The position numbers and the translations under genes were made by a program. A stretch of DNA of 40,000 nucleotides from an uncultured Pseudomonadales bacterium (GTDB taxonomy: Bacteria; Pseudomonadota; Gammaproteobacteria; Pseudomonadales; Azotimanducaceae): contig CAMYJX010000037.1 in assembly GCA_947258825.1 (NCBI GenBank), forward strand, positions 1 to 40,000, read 5' to 3'. Shown piece after piece: positions 7,946 to 17,487 of the stretch (position 1 is its first letter; each line of letters opens with the position of its first letter). The notes below the pieces were generated by a model. The model did not search any database and had not been told where the DNA came from. It worked only from the letters and a program-made list of their open reading frames with translations.

Positions 7946-8404
7946 TTGAACAGGAAGGAACAGGAGATAGAAGCACTGCTGACACCTGCCGTTGAGGCCC
8001 TCGAGTGCGAGCTTTGGGGCGTGGAGTACATGTCACAAGGCAGGCATTCGAAGTTGCGCCTTTATATCGAGCGGCCGGATGGTGTGTCGATAGACGATTG
8101 CGAGCGCGTCAGTCGCGAAGCCAGCGATCTTCTGGACGTCGAAGATCTGGTTGCTGAAAGTTATACGCTGGAAGTCTCCTCTCCCGGCATGGACCGCATC
8201 CTGTTCAAGCCGTCCCACTTCGTAAGCAGCGTGGGCGAGCAGGTGGATGTAAGGTTGAACTTTCCCTTTGAAGGCAGGAAACGTTTCGTCGGCTTGCTGG
8301 CAGGTTTCGAAGACGACGAAGCCGTAGTTAGGGTAGATGACGAAGAGTACGTGCTGCCCATAGAGAATATCCAGCGGGCAAGACTCGTTCCGCAGTTTGA
8401 TTGA
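7946..8404 (+). CDS. rimP: Ribosome maturation factor RimP
   Basis: 152 residues from TTG 7946 (MNRKEQEIEALLTPAVEALE), matching the family length of about 150. RimP binds the S12-S19 region during 30S assembly. Visible motifs are GVEYMSQGRHSKLRLYIE, DCERVSREASDLLDVED, YTLEVSSPGMDR and a C-terminal Sm-like barrel ending IQRARLVPQF. The frame is open upstream to 7820, but that would translate through the leader hairpin and terminator, so I reject the longer form. GGAGAAG at 7927-7933 with a 12-nt spacer is a modest Shine-Dalgarno sequence, and the exact start remains uncertain. nusA follows after 30 bp. Confidence 0.93.
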   Translation: MNRKEQEIEALLTPAVEALECELWGVEYMSQGRHSKLRLYIERPDGVSIDDCERVSREASDLLDVEDLVAESYTLEVSSPGMDRILFKPSHFVSSVGEQVDVRLNFPFEGRKRFVGLLAGFEDDEAVVRVDDEEYVLPIENIQRARLVPQFD

Positions 8405-8434
8405 GATCGGTGACTAAAGAGGGCCAACCGACAG

Positions 8435-9970
8435 ATGAGTAAAGAAGTGCTTATGGTCGTGGAATCAGTTTCTCACGAAAAAGGCGTTCCCAAGGACGTC
8501 ATCTTTGGAGCGATTGAGCTTGCGCTGGCCACCGCCACCAAGAAACGTTACGACGAGGACGCCGAGTTCCGGGTAGCCATCGATCGTGAATCCGGTGAGT
8601 ACGACACTTATCGCGTATGGGAAATTGCTGATCCGGATGCGGTTGTCGAGGAGCTGGATGAGGAAGAAGAGCCGAGGGAGTGGAATCCAGCTGCCCAGTT
8701 GACGGTTGAAGAAGCCAGGCAGCGAGACCCGGGTGCCGTGCTTGGCGGGGTGATCGAAGAACCCGTGGACTCAGTGGAATTCGGTCGCATTGCCGCCCAG
8801 ACGGCGAAGCAGGTGATCGTTCAGAAGGTGCGGGAAGCGGAGCGCTCCCAAGTTGTGGACGCCTATCTGCCAAGAGTCGGAGAGCTCGTCAGCGGTACCG
8901 TCAAGAAGCTGGGCCGTGACAGCATCATCATTGATCTTGGAAACAATGCCGAGGGCCTGCTCACCCGGGAGCATCTGATACCAAGGGAAACTTTCCGCGT
9001 GGGCGACCGCCTGCGAGCGCTGCTGCTGGAGGTTCGACCCGAGAATCGGGGGCCGCAGCTCATTTTCACGCGCACCTCTCCCAAGATGCTGGTCGAGCTG
9101 TTCAAGATCGAAGTACCCGAGATTTCCGAAGACGTCATCGAGATTCGTGGTGCTGCCCGCGATCCTGGCTCGCGGGCGAAAATAGCGGTCAGAACCAATG
9201 ATGGGCGCATCGATCCAGTAGGGGCCTGCGTCGGCATGCGTGGCTCTCGGGTGCAGGCGGTCTCCGGTGAGCTTGCGGGCGAGCGGATTGACATCGTGCC
9301 CTGGGACGATAACCCGGCTCAGCTGGTCATCAACGCCATGGCGCCGGCAGAAGTCGAATCCATCGTCATGGACGAGGAGTCCGGCACCATGGACCTTGCA
9401 GTGGGCGAAGACAATCTCGCCCAGGCCATCGGCCGTGGCGGTCAGAACGTGCGACTTGCCAGCGAGCTTACCGGTTGGACGCTCAATATCATGACCGAAG
9501 AAGAAGCGGTCGCTAAGCAGGAAGAAGAAGCCAACCGCTTCATTGCCGATTTCATGGACTCGCTTTCCGTTGACGAGGACGTAGCCGGGGTCCTGGTTGA
9601 AGAAGGGTTCACGACCCTTGAAGAGATTGCTTACGTACCGCTGGAAGAGATGACGAACATTGAAGGTTTCGACGAGGAAATCGTCCAGGAACTCCGCAAT
9701 CGAGCGAAGGACGCGCTTCTGACCAAGGCCATTGCCAGCGAAGAACTGCTTGGTGAGAAAGAGCCAGCGGAAGATCTGCTCACCATGGCGGGAATGGATC
9801 GTCACCTGGCTTATCTGCTGGCCAACAACGACATCGTCACGATGGAAGATCTGGCCGAGCTGGCGATTCCCGATCTTCTGGAGATCGCGGAAGACGTTGG
9901 TGAGGAAAGAGCAGCAGAGTTGATCATGACGGCCCGCGCACCTTGGTTCGAGGAAGCCGGAGAGCAATAG
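8435..9970 (+). CDS. nusA: Transcription termination/antitermination factor NusA
   Basis: 511 residues (495 in E. coli). Order of domains: RNA polymerase-binding N-terminal domain (1 to about 135), S1 domain from about residue 147 ([20 protein letters not shown]), KH1 and KH2 (including [16 protein letters not shown]), then two acidic C-terminal repeats at about 373-435 and 447-505. The double acidic repeat is characteristic of Gammaproteobacteria, where it contacts alpha-CTD and lambda N-type factors. NusA promotes pausing, termination and rRNA antitermination. ATG 8435 has AGAGG upstream. It is second in the rimP-nusA-infB operon. Confidence 0.98.
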   Translation: MSKEVLMVVESVSHEKGVPKDVIFGAIELALATATKKRYDEDAEFRVAIDRESGEYDTYRVWEIADPDAVVEELDEEEEPREWNPAAQLTVEEARQRDPGAVLGGVIEEPVDSVEFGRIAAQTAKQVIVQKVREAERSQVVDAYLPRVGELVSGTVKKLGRDSIIIDLGNNAEGLLTREHLIPRETFRVGDRLRALLLEVRPENRGPQLIFTRTSPKMLVELFKIEVPEISEDVIEIRGAARDPGSRAKIAVRTNDGRIDPVGACVGMRGSRVQAVSGELAGERIDIVPWDDNPAQLVINAMAPAEVESIVMDEESGTMDLAVGEDNLAQAIGRGGQNVRLASELTGWTLNIMTEEEAVAKQEEEANRFIADFMDSLSVDEDVAGVLVEEGFTTLEEIAYVPLEEMTNIEGFDEEIVQELRNRAKDALLTKAIASEELLGEKEPAEDLLTMAGMDRHLAYLLANNDIVTMEDLAELAIPDLLEIAEDVGEERAAELIMTARAPWFEEAGEQ

Positions 9971-9989
9971 CCTTAGAAGGGGAAACGGC

Positions 9990-12554
9990 ATGTCAGATGT
10001 CACAGTGAAACAACTGGCAGAATCGGTCCGCGCCCCCGTGGATCGGCTGCTGAAACAGATGCAGGAAGCGGGTCTGCCTCACACCGGTGAAGATCAGTCC
10101 GTGTCCGAAGACCAGAAGCAGGAGCTTCTCGCTTTCCTGAAACGCAGCCATGGCTCCGAGGAAAGTGGTCAGAAGAAGATCACCCTGAAGCGAAAGACGG
10201 TGGGAACGCTGAAGTCTGGTCAGGGTCGGACCGGACGCGCGGTCACTGTGGAGGTGCGAAAGAAGCGCACCTACGTCAGACGTGCAGAAACCGAGCCCGC
10301 GACGGCTGAGGAGCCGGCGGCGGAGGCTGAAGCGCAGCGGGCGCCCAGCGCTCTGGAGCTCGAGGCCCAGCGAATCCGTGATGAGGATCTTGCCCGCAAG
10401 GCGGCGGAAGAAGAGGTCAGGCGCAAGGAATCGGAACGTAAGGAAGAAGAAGAGCGACAGCGTGCGGAAGCGCTCGCGGAAGCCAATCGCAAGGCCGAGG
10501 AGGCCAGCGCGCAGGCGGTGACAGCTGCTCCGGAAGCTGAGGCTAAAACCGAGGAGGTGCCGCTCGCCCCGGAGAAGCTGGCCGAAGCGGCCGCTGAGGC
10601 GCAGGCCAAGGCTCAGGCCACTGAAAAAGGCGGCAAGCGAGGCAAGGGGCGCGAGCGGGATCGAGGTCGCGACGGGCAGCCGGAGCGCGGACGCCGACGG
10701 GAACTGTCGCTGAAATCCGAAAGACGCGGTCGTCGCCGTCAGGCATCTCCGGTGCTGAAGCTGGACCAGCAGGGCGGTGAGTTCAAACCTACGGATTTCA
10801 TAGCCCGTGAGGTGGAAATCCCCGATATCATCAGCGTCGGAGATCTGGCTCAGAGAATGTCGGTCAAAGCCGGTGAAGTCATCAAGACCCTGATGGGGCT
10901 TGGGGTGATGGCCAACATCAACCAGAGCGTCGATCAGGACACGGCGATCCTCATTGTGGAAGAGATGGGCCACACGCCGAAGGCGATTCACGCCGACGCC
11001 ATCGAGCATGATTTTGACAGGTCCATGAAGGTCGAAGGGGAAGAGGTTCCTCGGGCGCCGGTCGTTACGGTGATGGGCCATGTGGATCACGGGAAGACCT
11101 CGCTGCTGGATTACATTCGCAAAAGTCGGGTCACTAGCGGCGAAGCCGGTGGAATCACTCAGCACATAGGTGCTTACAGCGTCGACAGCGCGCACGGAAA
11201 GATCACCTTTATAGACACTCCCGGCCACGCCGCCTTTACCGCGATGCGGGCGCGGGGAGCGCAGTCTACGGATATCGTCATTCTGGTCGTGGCTGCGGAT
11301 GACGGTGTGATGCCCCAGACGGAAGAGGCGATCCAGCACGCGCGAGCTGCCGGCGTTCCCGTCGTGGTGGCCATCAACAAGATGGACCTCGAAGGCGCAG
11401 ACCCTGACCGGGTCACCAACGAGCTGGCGGCTAAAGACGTTGTTCCCGAGGAATGGGGTGGCGACACGCAGTTCGTGAAAGTTTCCGCCATCACCGGTGA
11501 GGGGGTCGACTCGCTTCTGGAAGCAGTGCTTCTGCAGTCGGAGATACTGGAGCTCAAGGCAGTTCCCGAAGCGGCGGGCCGCGGGGTGGTCATCGAGTCT
11601 CGCCTTGATCGTGGTCGCGGACCGGTCGCCACGGTGCTGGTGCAGAATGGCACCCTGCGCCAGGGCGACGTGCTCATTGCCGGCGAGCACTATGGGCGCG
11701 TGCGCGCGATGCTCAACGAGTTCGGCGACCAGGTTAAGGAAGCTGGCCCCTCCACCCCTGTAGAGGTGCTGGGACTCAATGGTACCCCCGCCGCGGGAGA
11801 CGAATTCTCCGTGGCCACTGACGAGCGCACGGCTCGGGAGCTCGCCCAGTTCCGCACGGACAGAAGCCAGGAACAGCGCATCGCTCAGCAGCAGGCGGCG
11901 AAGCTGGACAACATGTTTGCCGGCATGGGCGCAGGCGAGAAGCGCGTGCTCAAGATCGTGCTGAAGGCCGATGTCAGAGGCAGCCTCGAGGCCATCACCC
12001 AGGCGCTGGCGGACATGGGTAATGATGAGGTGTCCGTCAACGTGCTTGGTACCGGCGTCGGCGGCATCACGGAAACCGATGCCACCATGGCCATGACTTA
12101 CGGCGCCGCGATATTCGGATTCAATGTTCGAGCTGACGGCTCGGCAAAGAACATCATCGAGCGAGAGGGTATAGATCTGCGCTATTACAGCGTGATCTAC
12201 GAGTTGCTGGACGACGTCAAGCAGGTGCTCTCGGGGATGCTTTCTCCGGAGATTCGCGAAGAGATCGTCGGTATCGCCGAGGTTCGAGACGTATTCCGCT
12301 CCCCTCGCTACGGCCAGGTGGCCGGATGCATGGTGGTCGAGGGGTCGGTATTTCGCAATAAGCCCATCCGGGTGCTTCGGGATAACGTCGTTATCTTCGA
12401 AGGCGAGCTTGAGTCGCTGCGTCGTTTCAAAGACGACGTGTCGGAGGTGAGGTCGGGAACCGAGTGTGGCATTGGCGTGCGCAACTACAATGACGTGCGG
12501 CCAGGTGATCTGATCGAGGTGTTTGAAACCAAAGAGGTGGCAAGAGCCCTTTAG
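9990..12554 (+). CDS. infB: Translation initiation factor IF-2
   Basis: 854 residues. An IF2_N domain (about 1-50) is followed by a long Lys/Glu/Ala/Arg-rich linker (about 60-255), a second IF2_N-type module (about 270-340) and the GTPase domain with G1 GHVDHGKT at 363-370, DTPGHAAF (G3) and NKMD (G4). Domains II-IV follow, ending in the fMet-tRNA-binding C2 region. It delivers initiator tRNA to the 30S subunit, a natural neighbour of the fMet tRNA upstream. ATG 9990 has an AAGGGG Shine-Dalgarno sequence and lies 19 bp after nusA. Confidence 0.98.
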   Translation: MSDVTVKQLAESVRAPVDRLLKQMQEAGLPHTGEDQSVSEDQKQELLAFLKRSHGSEESGQKKITLKRKTVGTLKSGQGRTGRAVTVEVRKKRTYVRRAETEPATAEEPAAEAEAQRAPSALELEAQRIRDEDLARKAAEEEVRRKESERKEEEERQRAEALAEANRKAEEASAQAVTAAPEAEAKTEEVPLAPEKLAEAAAEAQAKAQATEKGGKRGKGRERDRGRDGQPERGRRRELSLKSERRGRRRQASPVLKLDQQGGEFKPTDFIAREVEIPDIISVGDLAQRMSVKAGEVIKTLMGLGVMANINQSVDQDTAILIVEEMGHTPKAIHADAIEHDFDRSMKVEGEEVPRAPVVTVMGHVDHGKTSLLDYIRKSRVTSGEAGGITQHIGAYSVDSAHGKITFIDTPGHAAFTAMRARGAQSTDIVILVVAADDGVMPQTEEAIQHARAAGVPVVVAINKMDLEGADPDRVTNELAAKDVVPEEWGGDTQFVKVSAITGEGVDSLLEAVLLQSEILELKAVPEAAGRGVVIESRLDRGRGPVATVLVQNGTLRQGDVLIAGEHYGRVRAMLNEFGDQVKEAGPSTPVEVLGLNGTPAAGDEFSVATDERTARELAQFRTDRSQEQRIAQQQAAKLDNMFAGMGAGEKRVLKIVLKADVRGSLEAITQALADMGNDEVSVNVLGTGVGGITETDATMAMTYGAAIFGFNVRADGSAKNIIEREGIDLRYYSVIYELLDDVKQVLSGMLSPEIREEIVGIAEVRDVFRSPRYGQVAGCMVVEGSVFRNKPIRVLRDNVVIFEGELESLRRFKDDVSEVRSGTECGIGVRNYNDVRPGDLIEVFETKEVARAL

Positions 12555-12559
12555 CACCG

Positions 12560-13000
12560 ATGTCGGATTCTGGGCGCGAGTTTGGACGTGATCTTCGTGT
12601 GGCCGACTTCATTCGGGACGAACTCGCGGACATCATTCAGCGTGGCATGCGCGATCCGAGAGTGGGTATGGTCAGTGTCAACGACGTCAAAGTCAGCAAA
12701 GATCTGTCCTATGCGGAGGTATATGTCTCCTCTCTCGCCGCGGACACTCCGGATTCCCGGGTAGCCCTGATCGACGTGCTGAACAAGGCGAGTGGATACT
12801 TGAGGACAGAGCTCGCAAAACGTCATCGCATGCGCACGACGCCTAAACCTCGATTTCATTATGACGAGCTGGTTGAGAGCGGGCCGCGCCTTGAAGCGCT
12901 GATCGAAAAGGCCGTTCGGTCAGATGAGGAAGCGTCCGCCGGGGTGCCGATCGGAAGCCTTGATGGCTCAGGGAAAGGGGGCACGGATGGGGCGGCGTAG
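12560..13000 (+). CDS. rbfA: 30S ribosome-binding factor RbfA
   Basis: 146 residues with the KH-like fold signatures LRVADFIRDELADIIQRGMRDPR and VNDVKVSKDLSYAEVYVS and the pattern LRTELAKRHRMRTTPKPRF. RbfA acts in late 16S 5'-end maturation and cold adaptation. The C-terminal 20 residues ([18 protein letters not shown]) are Gly-rich and not conserved. It starts 5 bp after infB, and its end overlaps the truB start by 14 bp, indicating translational coupling. Confidence 0.96.
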   Translation: MSDSGREFGRDLRVADFIRDELADIIQRGMRDPRVGMVSVNDVKVSKDLSYAEVYVSSLAADTPDSRVALIDVLNKASGYLRTELAKRHRMRTTPKPRFHYDELVESGPRLEALIEKAVRSDEEASAGVPIGSLDGSGKGGTDGAA

Positions 13001-13910
13001 AATGGGCCGCAGCGTCGATGGCATTCTGGTGCTCGACAAGCCCCAGGGCATGAGTTCCAGCGACGCTGTGCAGAAAGCCAAGCGGCTGTTCAACGCTAGA
13101 AAGGTTGGACACACAGGCGCGCTCGACCCGCTTGCGACCGGCGTCCTGCCGTTGTGTTTTGGTGAGGCGACGAAGTTCTCCCAGTATCTGCTGTCCTCGG
13201 ACAAGAAGTACTGGGCACGTATCAAGCTTGGTGTGGCCACCGACAGCGGTGATGCCGATGGCAAGATTGTGGATACACGACCGGTATCCGATGTCGATGC
13301 CGATCGGATAGAAGAGTCGCTGAGGTTCTTCCGGGGCGAGATCGATCAGGTGCCGTCCATGTTCTCGGCAATAAAGCATAAGGGTCAGCCGCTCTACAAG
13401 CTCGCTCGGCAGGGCATAGAGATCGAGCGAGAAGCCCGCCGCGTGAAGATATTCTCCAACGAGCTGGTAGCGTTCCACGAAGATCAGCTGGAACTGGAGA
13501 TTCACTGCAGCAAAGGCACTTACATACGCACCATCGCTGAGGAACTCGGGCAGATTCTGGGTTGTGGAGCCCACGTGGTCGCGCTGCGCAGACGCAGCGC
13601 TGGTCCCTACGCCGAGAGCGACCTCGTTACTTTCGAAACGCTGGAAGCGGCGCTGCCGGAGGGCTCTCTCGATCGCTTCCTGCTGCCCATTGCCAGCGCT
13701 GTCAGCCAGTGGCCCGAGGTCAGGCTGAACGACGATACCGCTTACTATGTGTGTCGCGGGCAGGCCGTTATTGTGCCCCATGCACCATCCAGCGGCTGGG
13801 TTCGATTGTGCCAGGAGCTGGAAACTGGAGGCGATACCCGGTTTCTCGGTGTCGGGGAAATTCTGGATGACGGTCGGGTTGCTCCAAGGCGCCTGATCGT
13901 TGCTAACTGA
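12987..13910 (+). CDS. truB: tRNA pseudouridine(55) synthase TruB
   Basis: 307 residues (314 in E. coli). It makes pseudouridine 55 in the T-loop of tRNAs. The catalytic Asp is D47 in [12 protein letters not shown]. Other family motifs are [35 protein letters not shown] and a C-terminal PUA domain ending [13 protein letters not shown] chose ATG 12987 because it follows a purine-rich AGGGAAAGGGGG stretch and gives the basic [14 protein letters not shown] start. ATGs at 12963 and 13002 are alternatives. The last stop base is also the first base of the rpsO leader stem. Confidence 0.96.
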   Translation: MGRRRMGRSVDGILVLDKPQGMSSSDAVQKAKRLFNARKVGHTGALDPLATGVLPLCFGEATKFSQYLLSSDKKYWARIKLGVATDSGDADGKIVDTRPVSDVDADRIEESLRFFRGEIDQVPSMFSAIKHKGQPLYKLARQGIEIEREARRVKIFSNELVAFHEDQLELEIHCSKGTYIRTIAEELGQILGCGAHVVALRRRSAGPYAESDLVTFETLEAALPEGSLDRFLLPIASAVSQWPEVRLNDDTAYYVCRGQAVIVPHAPSSGWVRLCQELETGGDTRFLGVGEILDDGRVAPRRLIVAN

Positions 13911-13962
13911 GGCGACTGCAAATATGCGCGGTCGCCTTGTATCTGATTGAGCATATTGGAGA
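13910..13962 (+). promoter_or_regulatory. Predicted H-type pseudoknot in the rpsO leader (S15 autoregulation)
   Basis: Stem 1 pairs AGGCGAC (13910-13916) with GTCGCCT (13931-13937). Its 14-nt loop contains AATATGC (13921-13927), which is exactly complementary to GCATATT (13951-13957), immediately before and touching the GGAGA Shine-Dalgarno sequence (13957-13961) of rpsO. Both stems are 7 bp without mismatch and interlock as an H-type pseudoknot. In E. coli, S15 represses its own mRNA by stabilising a pseudoknot at the same place. Confidence 0.7.
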
Positions 13963-13969
13963 AAAAGAC

Positions 13970-14239
13970 ATGGCACTAGATGCTGTCAAGAAAGCGGAGA
14001 TCATTCAGGAATATCAGGTAGAAAAAGGCGACACCGGCTCTCCGGAAGTGCAGGTCGCCCTCCTGACACACAACATCAATTCGCTCCAGGAGCACTTCAA
14101 GGAGCACAAGCAGGACCACCATTCTCGACGTGGTTTGATACGCATGGTCAACCAGCGCCGCAAGCTGCTGGATTACCTGAGAGACAAAGACGCCGGCCGT
14201 TATACACAACTGATCAGCCGGCTTGGTTTGCGAAGATAA
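13970..14239 (+). CDS. rpsO: 30S ribosomal protein S15
   Basis: 89 residues, exactly the E. coli length. It binds the 16S central-domain three-way junction early in assembly. Signatures are [40 protein letters not shown] and [15 protein letters not shown] 13970 is placed 8 nt after GGAGA. The frame extends upstream to 13937, but that part lies in the regulatory leader. Only 21 bp separate it from pnp, so the two are cotranscribed, as in E. coli. Confidence 0.98.
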   Translation: MALDAVKKAEIIQEYQVEKGDTGSPEVQVALLTHNINSLQEHFKEHKQDHHSRRGLIRMVNQRRKLLDYLRDKDAGRYTQLISRLGLRR

Positions 14240-14260
14240 AGATAGGCAGGAGATATAATT

Positions 14261-16360
14261 TTGAATCCAGTTACGAAACAGTTTCAGTTTGGCGAGCAGC
14301 AGGTAACCCTGGAAACCGGCAAGGTAGCCCGACAGGCTACAGGGGCCGTCATGGTGACCATGGGCAATACCGTGGTGCTCTGTACCGTCGTAGGTATGAA
14401 AACGGCCCGCCCGGGCCAGGCTTTCTTCCCGCTGACCGTCAACTACCAGGAGAAGACCTACGCTGCAGGCAAAATCCCCGGCGGTTTTTTCCGTCGCGAA
14501 GGCCGCCCTTCCGAAAAGGAAACGCTCACCTCCCGTCTGATCGACCGACCTCTGCGTCCCCTGTTCCCCAAGGGGTTCATGAACGAGGTTCAGGTGATCT
14601 GCACGGTCATGTCTGCGGGCAAGGATGAGGATCCGGACATACCTGCCCTGATCGGCGCGTCCGCGGCTCTGACCATTTCCGGAATACCTTTCGACGGCCC
14701 GATCGGTGCCGCGCGGGTCGGTTTCCGGGAAGGCGAGTACATGCTGAACCCGGGCTATGCGCATCTCAAAGAGTCCGCTCTCAACATGGTGGTCGCTGGA
14801 ACCGAGGACGCTGTGCTCATGGTGGAGTCCGAAGCTAAGGAGCTGACCGAGGACGAGATGCTCGGCGCGGTGCTTTTTGCCCATCAGGAGATGCAGGTTG
14901 CCATCGACAACATCAAGGCGCTGGCGGCTGAAGCCGGCAAGCCGCGCTGGGACTGGCAGCCGGCCGAGGCCCCTGCCGACCTGGAAGAGTCGGTATCTTC
15001 CGCCGTGAAGGCGGGCCTCGGGGATGCCTATCGCATCACCGATAAGATGGAACGCCAGACCCGCGTCGGCGAGTTGCGCAAGCAGGTCGTGGAGCAGATA
15101 TCAGGCGGCGACGCTGCCCGGTTTTCCGCAGACGATGTGGCAGGCATGTTCAGCAAGGTTGAAAAGAACATCGTTCGACAGCGCGTGCTCAATGGTGAGC
15201 CTCGCATCGACGGGCGGGATCTGCGCACCGTACGCCCCATCAGCGTGGAAGTGGGCACGCTGCCCAAGACGCACGGCTCGGCCCTGTTTACCCGTGGCGA
15301 AACCCAAGCCATCGTCGTCGGCACGCTGGGAACGCTTCGCGATGCGGCCATGATCGACGCTCTGGAAGGCACCTATAAAGACAGCTTCATGCTGCACTAC
15401 AACTTTCCGCCCTTCAGCGTCGGCGAAGCGGGCTTCATGGGTGGGCCCAAGCGCCGGGAAATCGGCCATGGCCGACTCGCACGACGGGCCGTTGAGGCCG
15501 TCCTGCCCAATGTGGACGATTTCCCCTATACCCTCAGGGTGGTTTCCGAGATTACCGAGTCCAATGGATCCAGCTCCATGGCCACGGTCTGCGGGACCTC
15601 TCTGGCGCTCATGGACGCCGGCGTTCCGATGAAAGCGCCGGTTGCCGGCGTGGCCATGGGTCTCGTCAAGGAAGGCAACAAGTACGCGGTGCTTACGGAT
15701 ATTCTCGGTGATGAGGATCACCTGGGCGATATGGACTTCAAAGTAGCAGGCACCGATGCGGGGGTGACGGCCCTGCAGATGGACATCAAGATTTCCGGCA
15801 TCACCGAAGAGATCATGGAGATCGCGCTGAATCAGGCCCAGGAAGCTCGACGGCACATCCTGGGAGAGATGAACAAGGTGCTCGACAGGTCCCGGGAATC
15901 CGTTTCAGATAACGCACCGGCCATGAGGGTCATCAATGTGCCGCAGGACAAAATCCGCGACATCATTGGTAAGGGCGGGGCGACCATCCGCTCCATCGTG
16001 GAAGAAACAGGCGCCGACATCGATATCCAGGACGACGGCAGCGTACGTATTTACGCTGACGACGCGGAGGGTATGCAGGCGGCCGTCGCCAAGATCGAGG
16101 AGATCACGGCAGAAGCCGAAGTGGGCAAGATCTATCACGGCAGGGTGGAACGCATCGTCGATTTCGGCGCGTTCATAAACATCCTTCCGGGGAAAGACGG
16201 TTTGCTGCACATCTCACAGATCGCAGATGAGCGGGTGGAGACGGTCACCGACTACATCCAGGAAGGGCAGACCATCGATGTGGTTGTGCTGGATGTCGAT
16301 CAGCGAGGTCGGATCAAGCTGTCCATGAAGGAAGTGCCCAACTACGCGCAGAGCGCTTGA
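14261..16360 (+). CDS. pnp: Polynucleotide phosphorylase (PNPase)
   Basis: 699 residues. It is a phosphorolytic 3'-5' exoribonuclease and degradosome component. Two RNase PH-like domains (the second with [31 protein letters not shown] and the catalytic [18 protein letters not shown]) are followed by a KH domain ([20 protein letters not shown], about residues 565-585) and an S1 domain ([29 protein letters not shown]). The start is TTG 14261, with AGGAG at 14248-14252 and an 8-nt spacer; E. coli pnp also starts with TTG. The E. coli rpsO-pnp gap carries an RNase III hairpin for autoregulation; here the gap is only 21 bp and shows none. Confidence 0.98.
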   Translation: MNPVTKQFQFGEQQVTLETGKVARQATGAVMVTMGNTVVLCTVVGMKTARPGQAFFPLTVNYQEKTYAAGKIPGGFFRREGRPSEKETLTSRLIDRPLRPLFPKGFMNEVQVICTVMSAGKDEDPDIPALIGASAALTISGIPFDGPIGAARVGFREGEYMLNPGYAHLKESALNMVVAGTEDAVLMVESEAKELTEDEMLGAVLFAHQEMQVAIDNIKALAAEAGKPRWDWQPAEAPADLEESVSSAVKAGLGDAYRITDKMERQTRVGELRKQVVEQISGGDAARFSADDVAGMFSKVEKNIVRQRVLNGEPRIDGRDLRTVRPISVEVGTLPKTHGSALFTRGETQAIVVGTLGTLRDAAMIDALEGTYKDSFMLHYNFPPFSVGEAGFMGGPKRREIGHGRLARRAVEAVLPNVDDFPYTLRVVSEITESNGSSSMATVCGTSLALMDAGVPMKAPVAGVAMGLVKEGNKYAVLTDILGDEDHLGDMDFKVAGTDAGVTALQMDIKISGITEEIMEIALNQAQEARRHILGEMNKVLDRSRESVSDNAPAMRVINVPQDKIRDIIGKGGATIRSIVEETGADIDIQDDGSVRIYADDAEGMQAAVAKIEEITAEAEVGKIYHGRVERIVDFGAFINILPGKDGLLHISQIADERVETVTDYIQEGQTIDVVVLDVDQRGRIKLSMKEVPNYAQSA

Positions 16361-16388
16361 TCTGGTAGCAGGCCTGCATCGCAGGTCC

Positions 16389-16420
16389 GGGCGGAGTGGC
16401 TCTTGCAGGTCGCTCCGCCC
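16389..16420 (+). terminator. Hairpin after pnp, probable terminator
   Basis: GGGCGGAG (16389-16396) and CTCCGCCC (16413-16420) form an 8-bp GC-only-plus-A/T stem with a 16-nt loop, followed by a C/T-rich CCTTCCTTCC rather than a clean T-run. The position, about 30 bp after the pnp stop, suits the end of the long translation operon. Confidence 0.55.
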
Positions 16421-16469
16421 GCCCTTCCTTCCTCGCCCCGTGCCCGACGGATGATGACGTGACGGTCGA

Positions 16470-17405
16470 ATGACCGGACTCTCTTCCTCCTCGGATTGGG
16501 TTCAGCTGCGACAGGCGGCCAGTCGGGTCGAGCTGGCGGAAGTCAGCCTCGTACTAACCGCGGTGGATATCGACCACCGGCTGATTTTCGATGGCCACCA
16601 TTGGGGCCTGTGGGTGCCCGGTGAGCGACGGGAAGCCGCGGCCAGCCAGCTCGATGCTTATTGCAGAGAAAACCGCTTCCGCCGGCTTCGGCCGCAGGAG
16701 GTCCTCAACACCGTAGACAGTGGATGGTTCGGTGTCCTGGGCTATCTGGCGGTCATCTGGCTGCTGCCGACGCTGGAAGCACAGCAGGTATTCGGCTGGG
16801 ACTGGCGTGTCGCTGGTGGCATGGATGCCGAACGGGTGCTCGAAGGCGAGTGGTGGCGCACCATTACCGCCATGACCCTGCACGCGGATCTGGCCCATAT
16901 CGTCGCCAACTCGCTGTTTGGCGCCGTTTTCGGGCTATTTGTCGGTCGCTACCTTGGTTCCGGGTTCGGCTGGCTGCTGGTCGTGCTGGCCGGGATGCTG
17001 GCAAACGGGCTCAACGCTATGGTCCAGCCCGATGGCTTTCGATCAATTGGCGCATCAACAGCGACCTTCGCGACGCTCGGTCTGGTGGGCGCCTTCGTCT
17101 GGCGGCGGGGTCTGCTACGCCGACGCGCCGCGGCTGGCGGCGCTCACGAAGCTTCCGGGGGCGGCGGATGGCGTCGCGCCTTCGCGCCAGTCTTTGCCGG
17201 AATTGCCATGCTCGCCTATACGGGGATGGGAGGTGAAAATACCGACATTCTTGGCCACGTTTTCGGTTTTGCAGCAGGCGTTGTGCTGGGGATGGTGGCC
17301 GCTTTGTCGAATCCGGAGCGAATGGGCATTCACGGCCAGATTCTGGCCGGGGGCTGCGCCCTTGTTCTGCTGGTTGCCGCCTGGTGCCTGGCCGGAAATA
17401 ACTAG
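16470..17405 (+). CDS. Rhomboid-family intramembrane serine protease
   Basis: 311 residues. An N-terminal cytoplasmic part of about 80 residues is followed by several membrane helices. Rhomboid signatures are HADLAHIVANSLFGAVFG, the catalytic serine S196 in SIGASTATFATLG, and H263 in DILGHVFGFAAG. The usual GxSG motif is changed to GAST: the Ser is kept but the following Gly is Thr, which could reduce or alter activity. ATG 16470 has no strong Shine-Dalgarno sequence. The gene stands alone between pnp and the convergent pgi-acs operon. Its stop codon TAG (17403-17405) lies in the first unit of a 14-bp tandem repeat, so further copies do not change the protein. Substrate is unknown. Confidence 0.85.
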   Translation: MTGLSSSSDWVQLRQAASRVELAEVSLVLTAVDIDHRLIFDGHHWGLWVPGERREAAASQLDAYCRENRFRRLRPQEVLNTVDSGWFGVLGYLAVIWLLPTLEAQQVFGWDWRVAGGMDAERVLEGEWWRTITAMTLHADLAHIVANSLFGAVFGLFVGRYLGSGFGWLLVVLAGMLANGLNAMVQPDGFRSIGASTATFATLGLVGAFVWRRGLLRRRAAAGGAHEASGGGGWRRAFAPVFAGIAMLAYTGMGGENTDILGHVFGFAAGVVLGMVAALSNPERMGIHGQILAGGCALVLLVAAWCLAGNN

Positions 17406-17446
17406 CCGGAAATAACTAGCCGGAAATAACTAGCCGGAAATAACTA
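17391..17446. repeat. Four tandem copies of a 14-bp unit at the rhomboid stop codon
   Basis: The unit GCCGGAAATAACTA occurs exactly four times at 17391-17404, 17405-17418, 17419-17432 and 17433-17446. The first copy encodes the last residues AGN and N plus the start of the TAG stop, so it is the ancestral copy, and the other three lie in the 77-bp gap to acs. No spacers are present. Confidence 0.98.
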
Positions 17447-17463
17447 GCGTGGCGATGGGGTCG

Positions 17464-17487
17464 GCTGACGGGTTTCCGATCGTCAGC
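17464..17487 (-). terminator. Hairpin overlapping the acs stop codon
   Basis: GCTGACG (17464-17470) pairs with CGTCAGC (17481-17487) around a 10-nt loop, and the right arm includes the acs stop codon complement (17483-17485). No T-run follows in either direction, so a terminator role for the minus-strand operon is only a possibility. Confidence 0.35.

Noticed and set aside
9993..12557. An 854-codon open frame on the minus strand opposite infB
   Set aside because: It mirrors infB almost exactly and arises from the codon bias of a GC-rich gene. It has no recognisable domain, and infB is certain.
17391..17446. CRISPR-like array
   Set aside because: The repeats are only 14 bp and directly adjacent, with no spacers and no cas genes.
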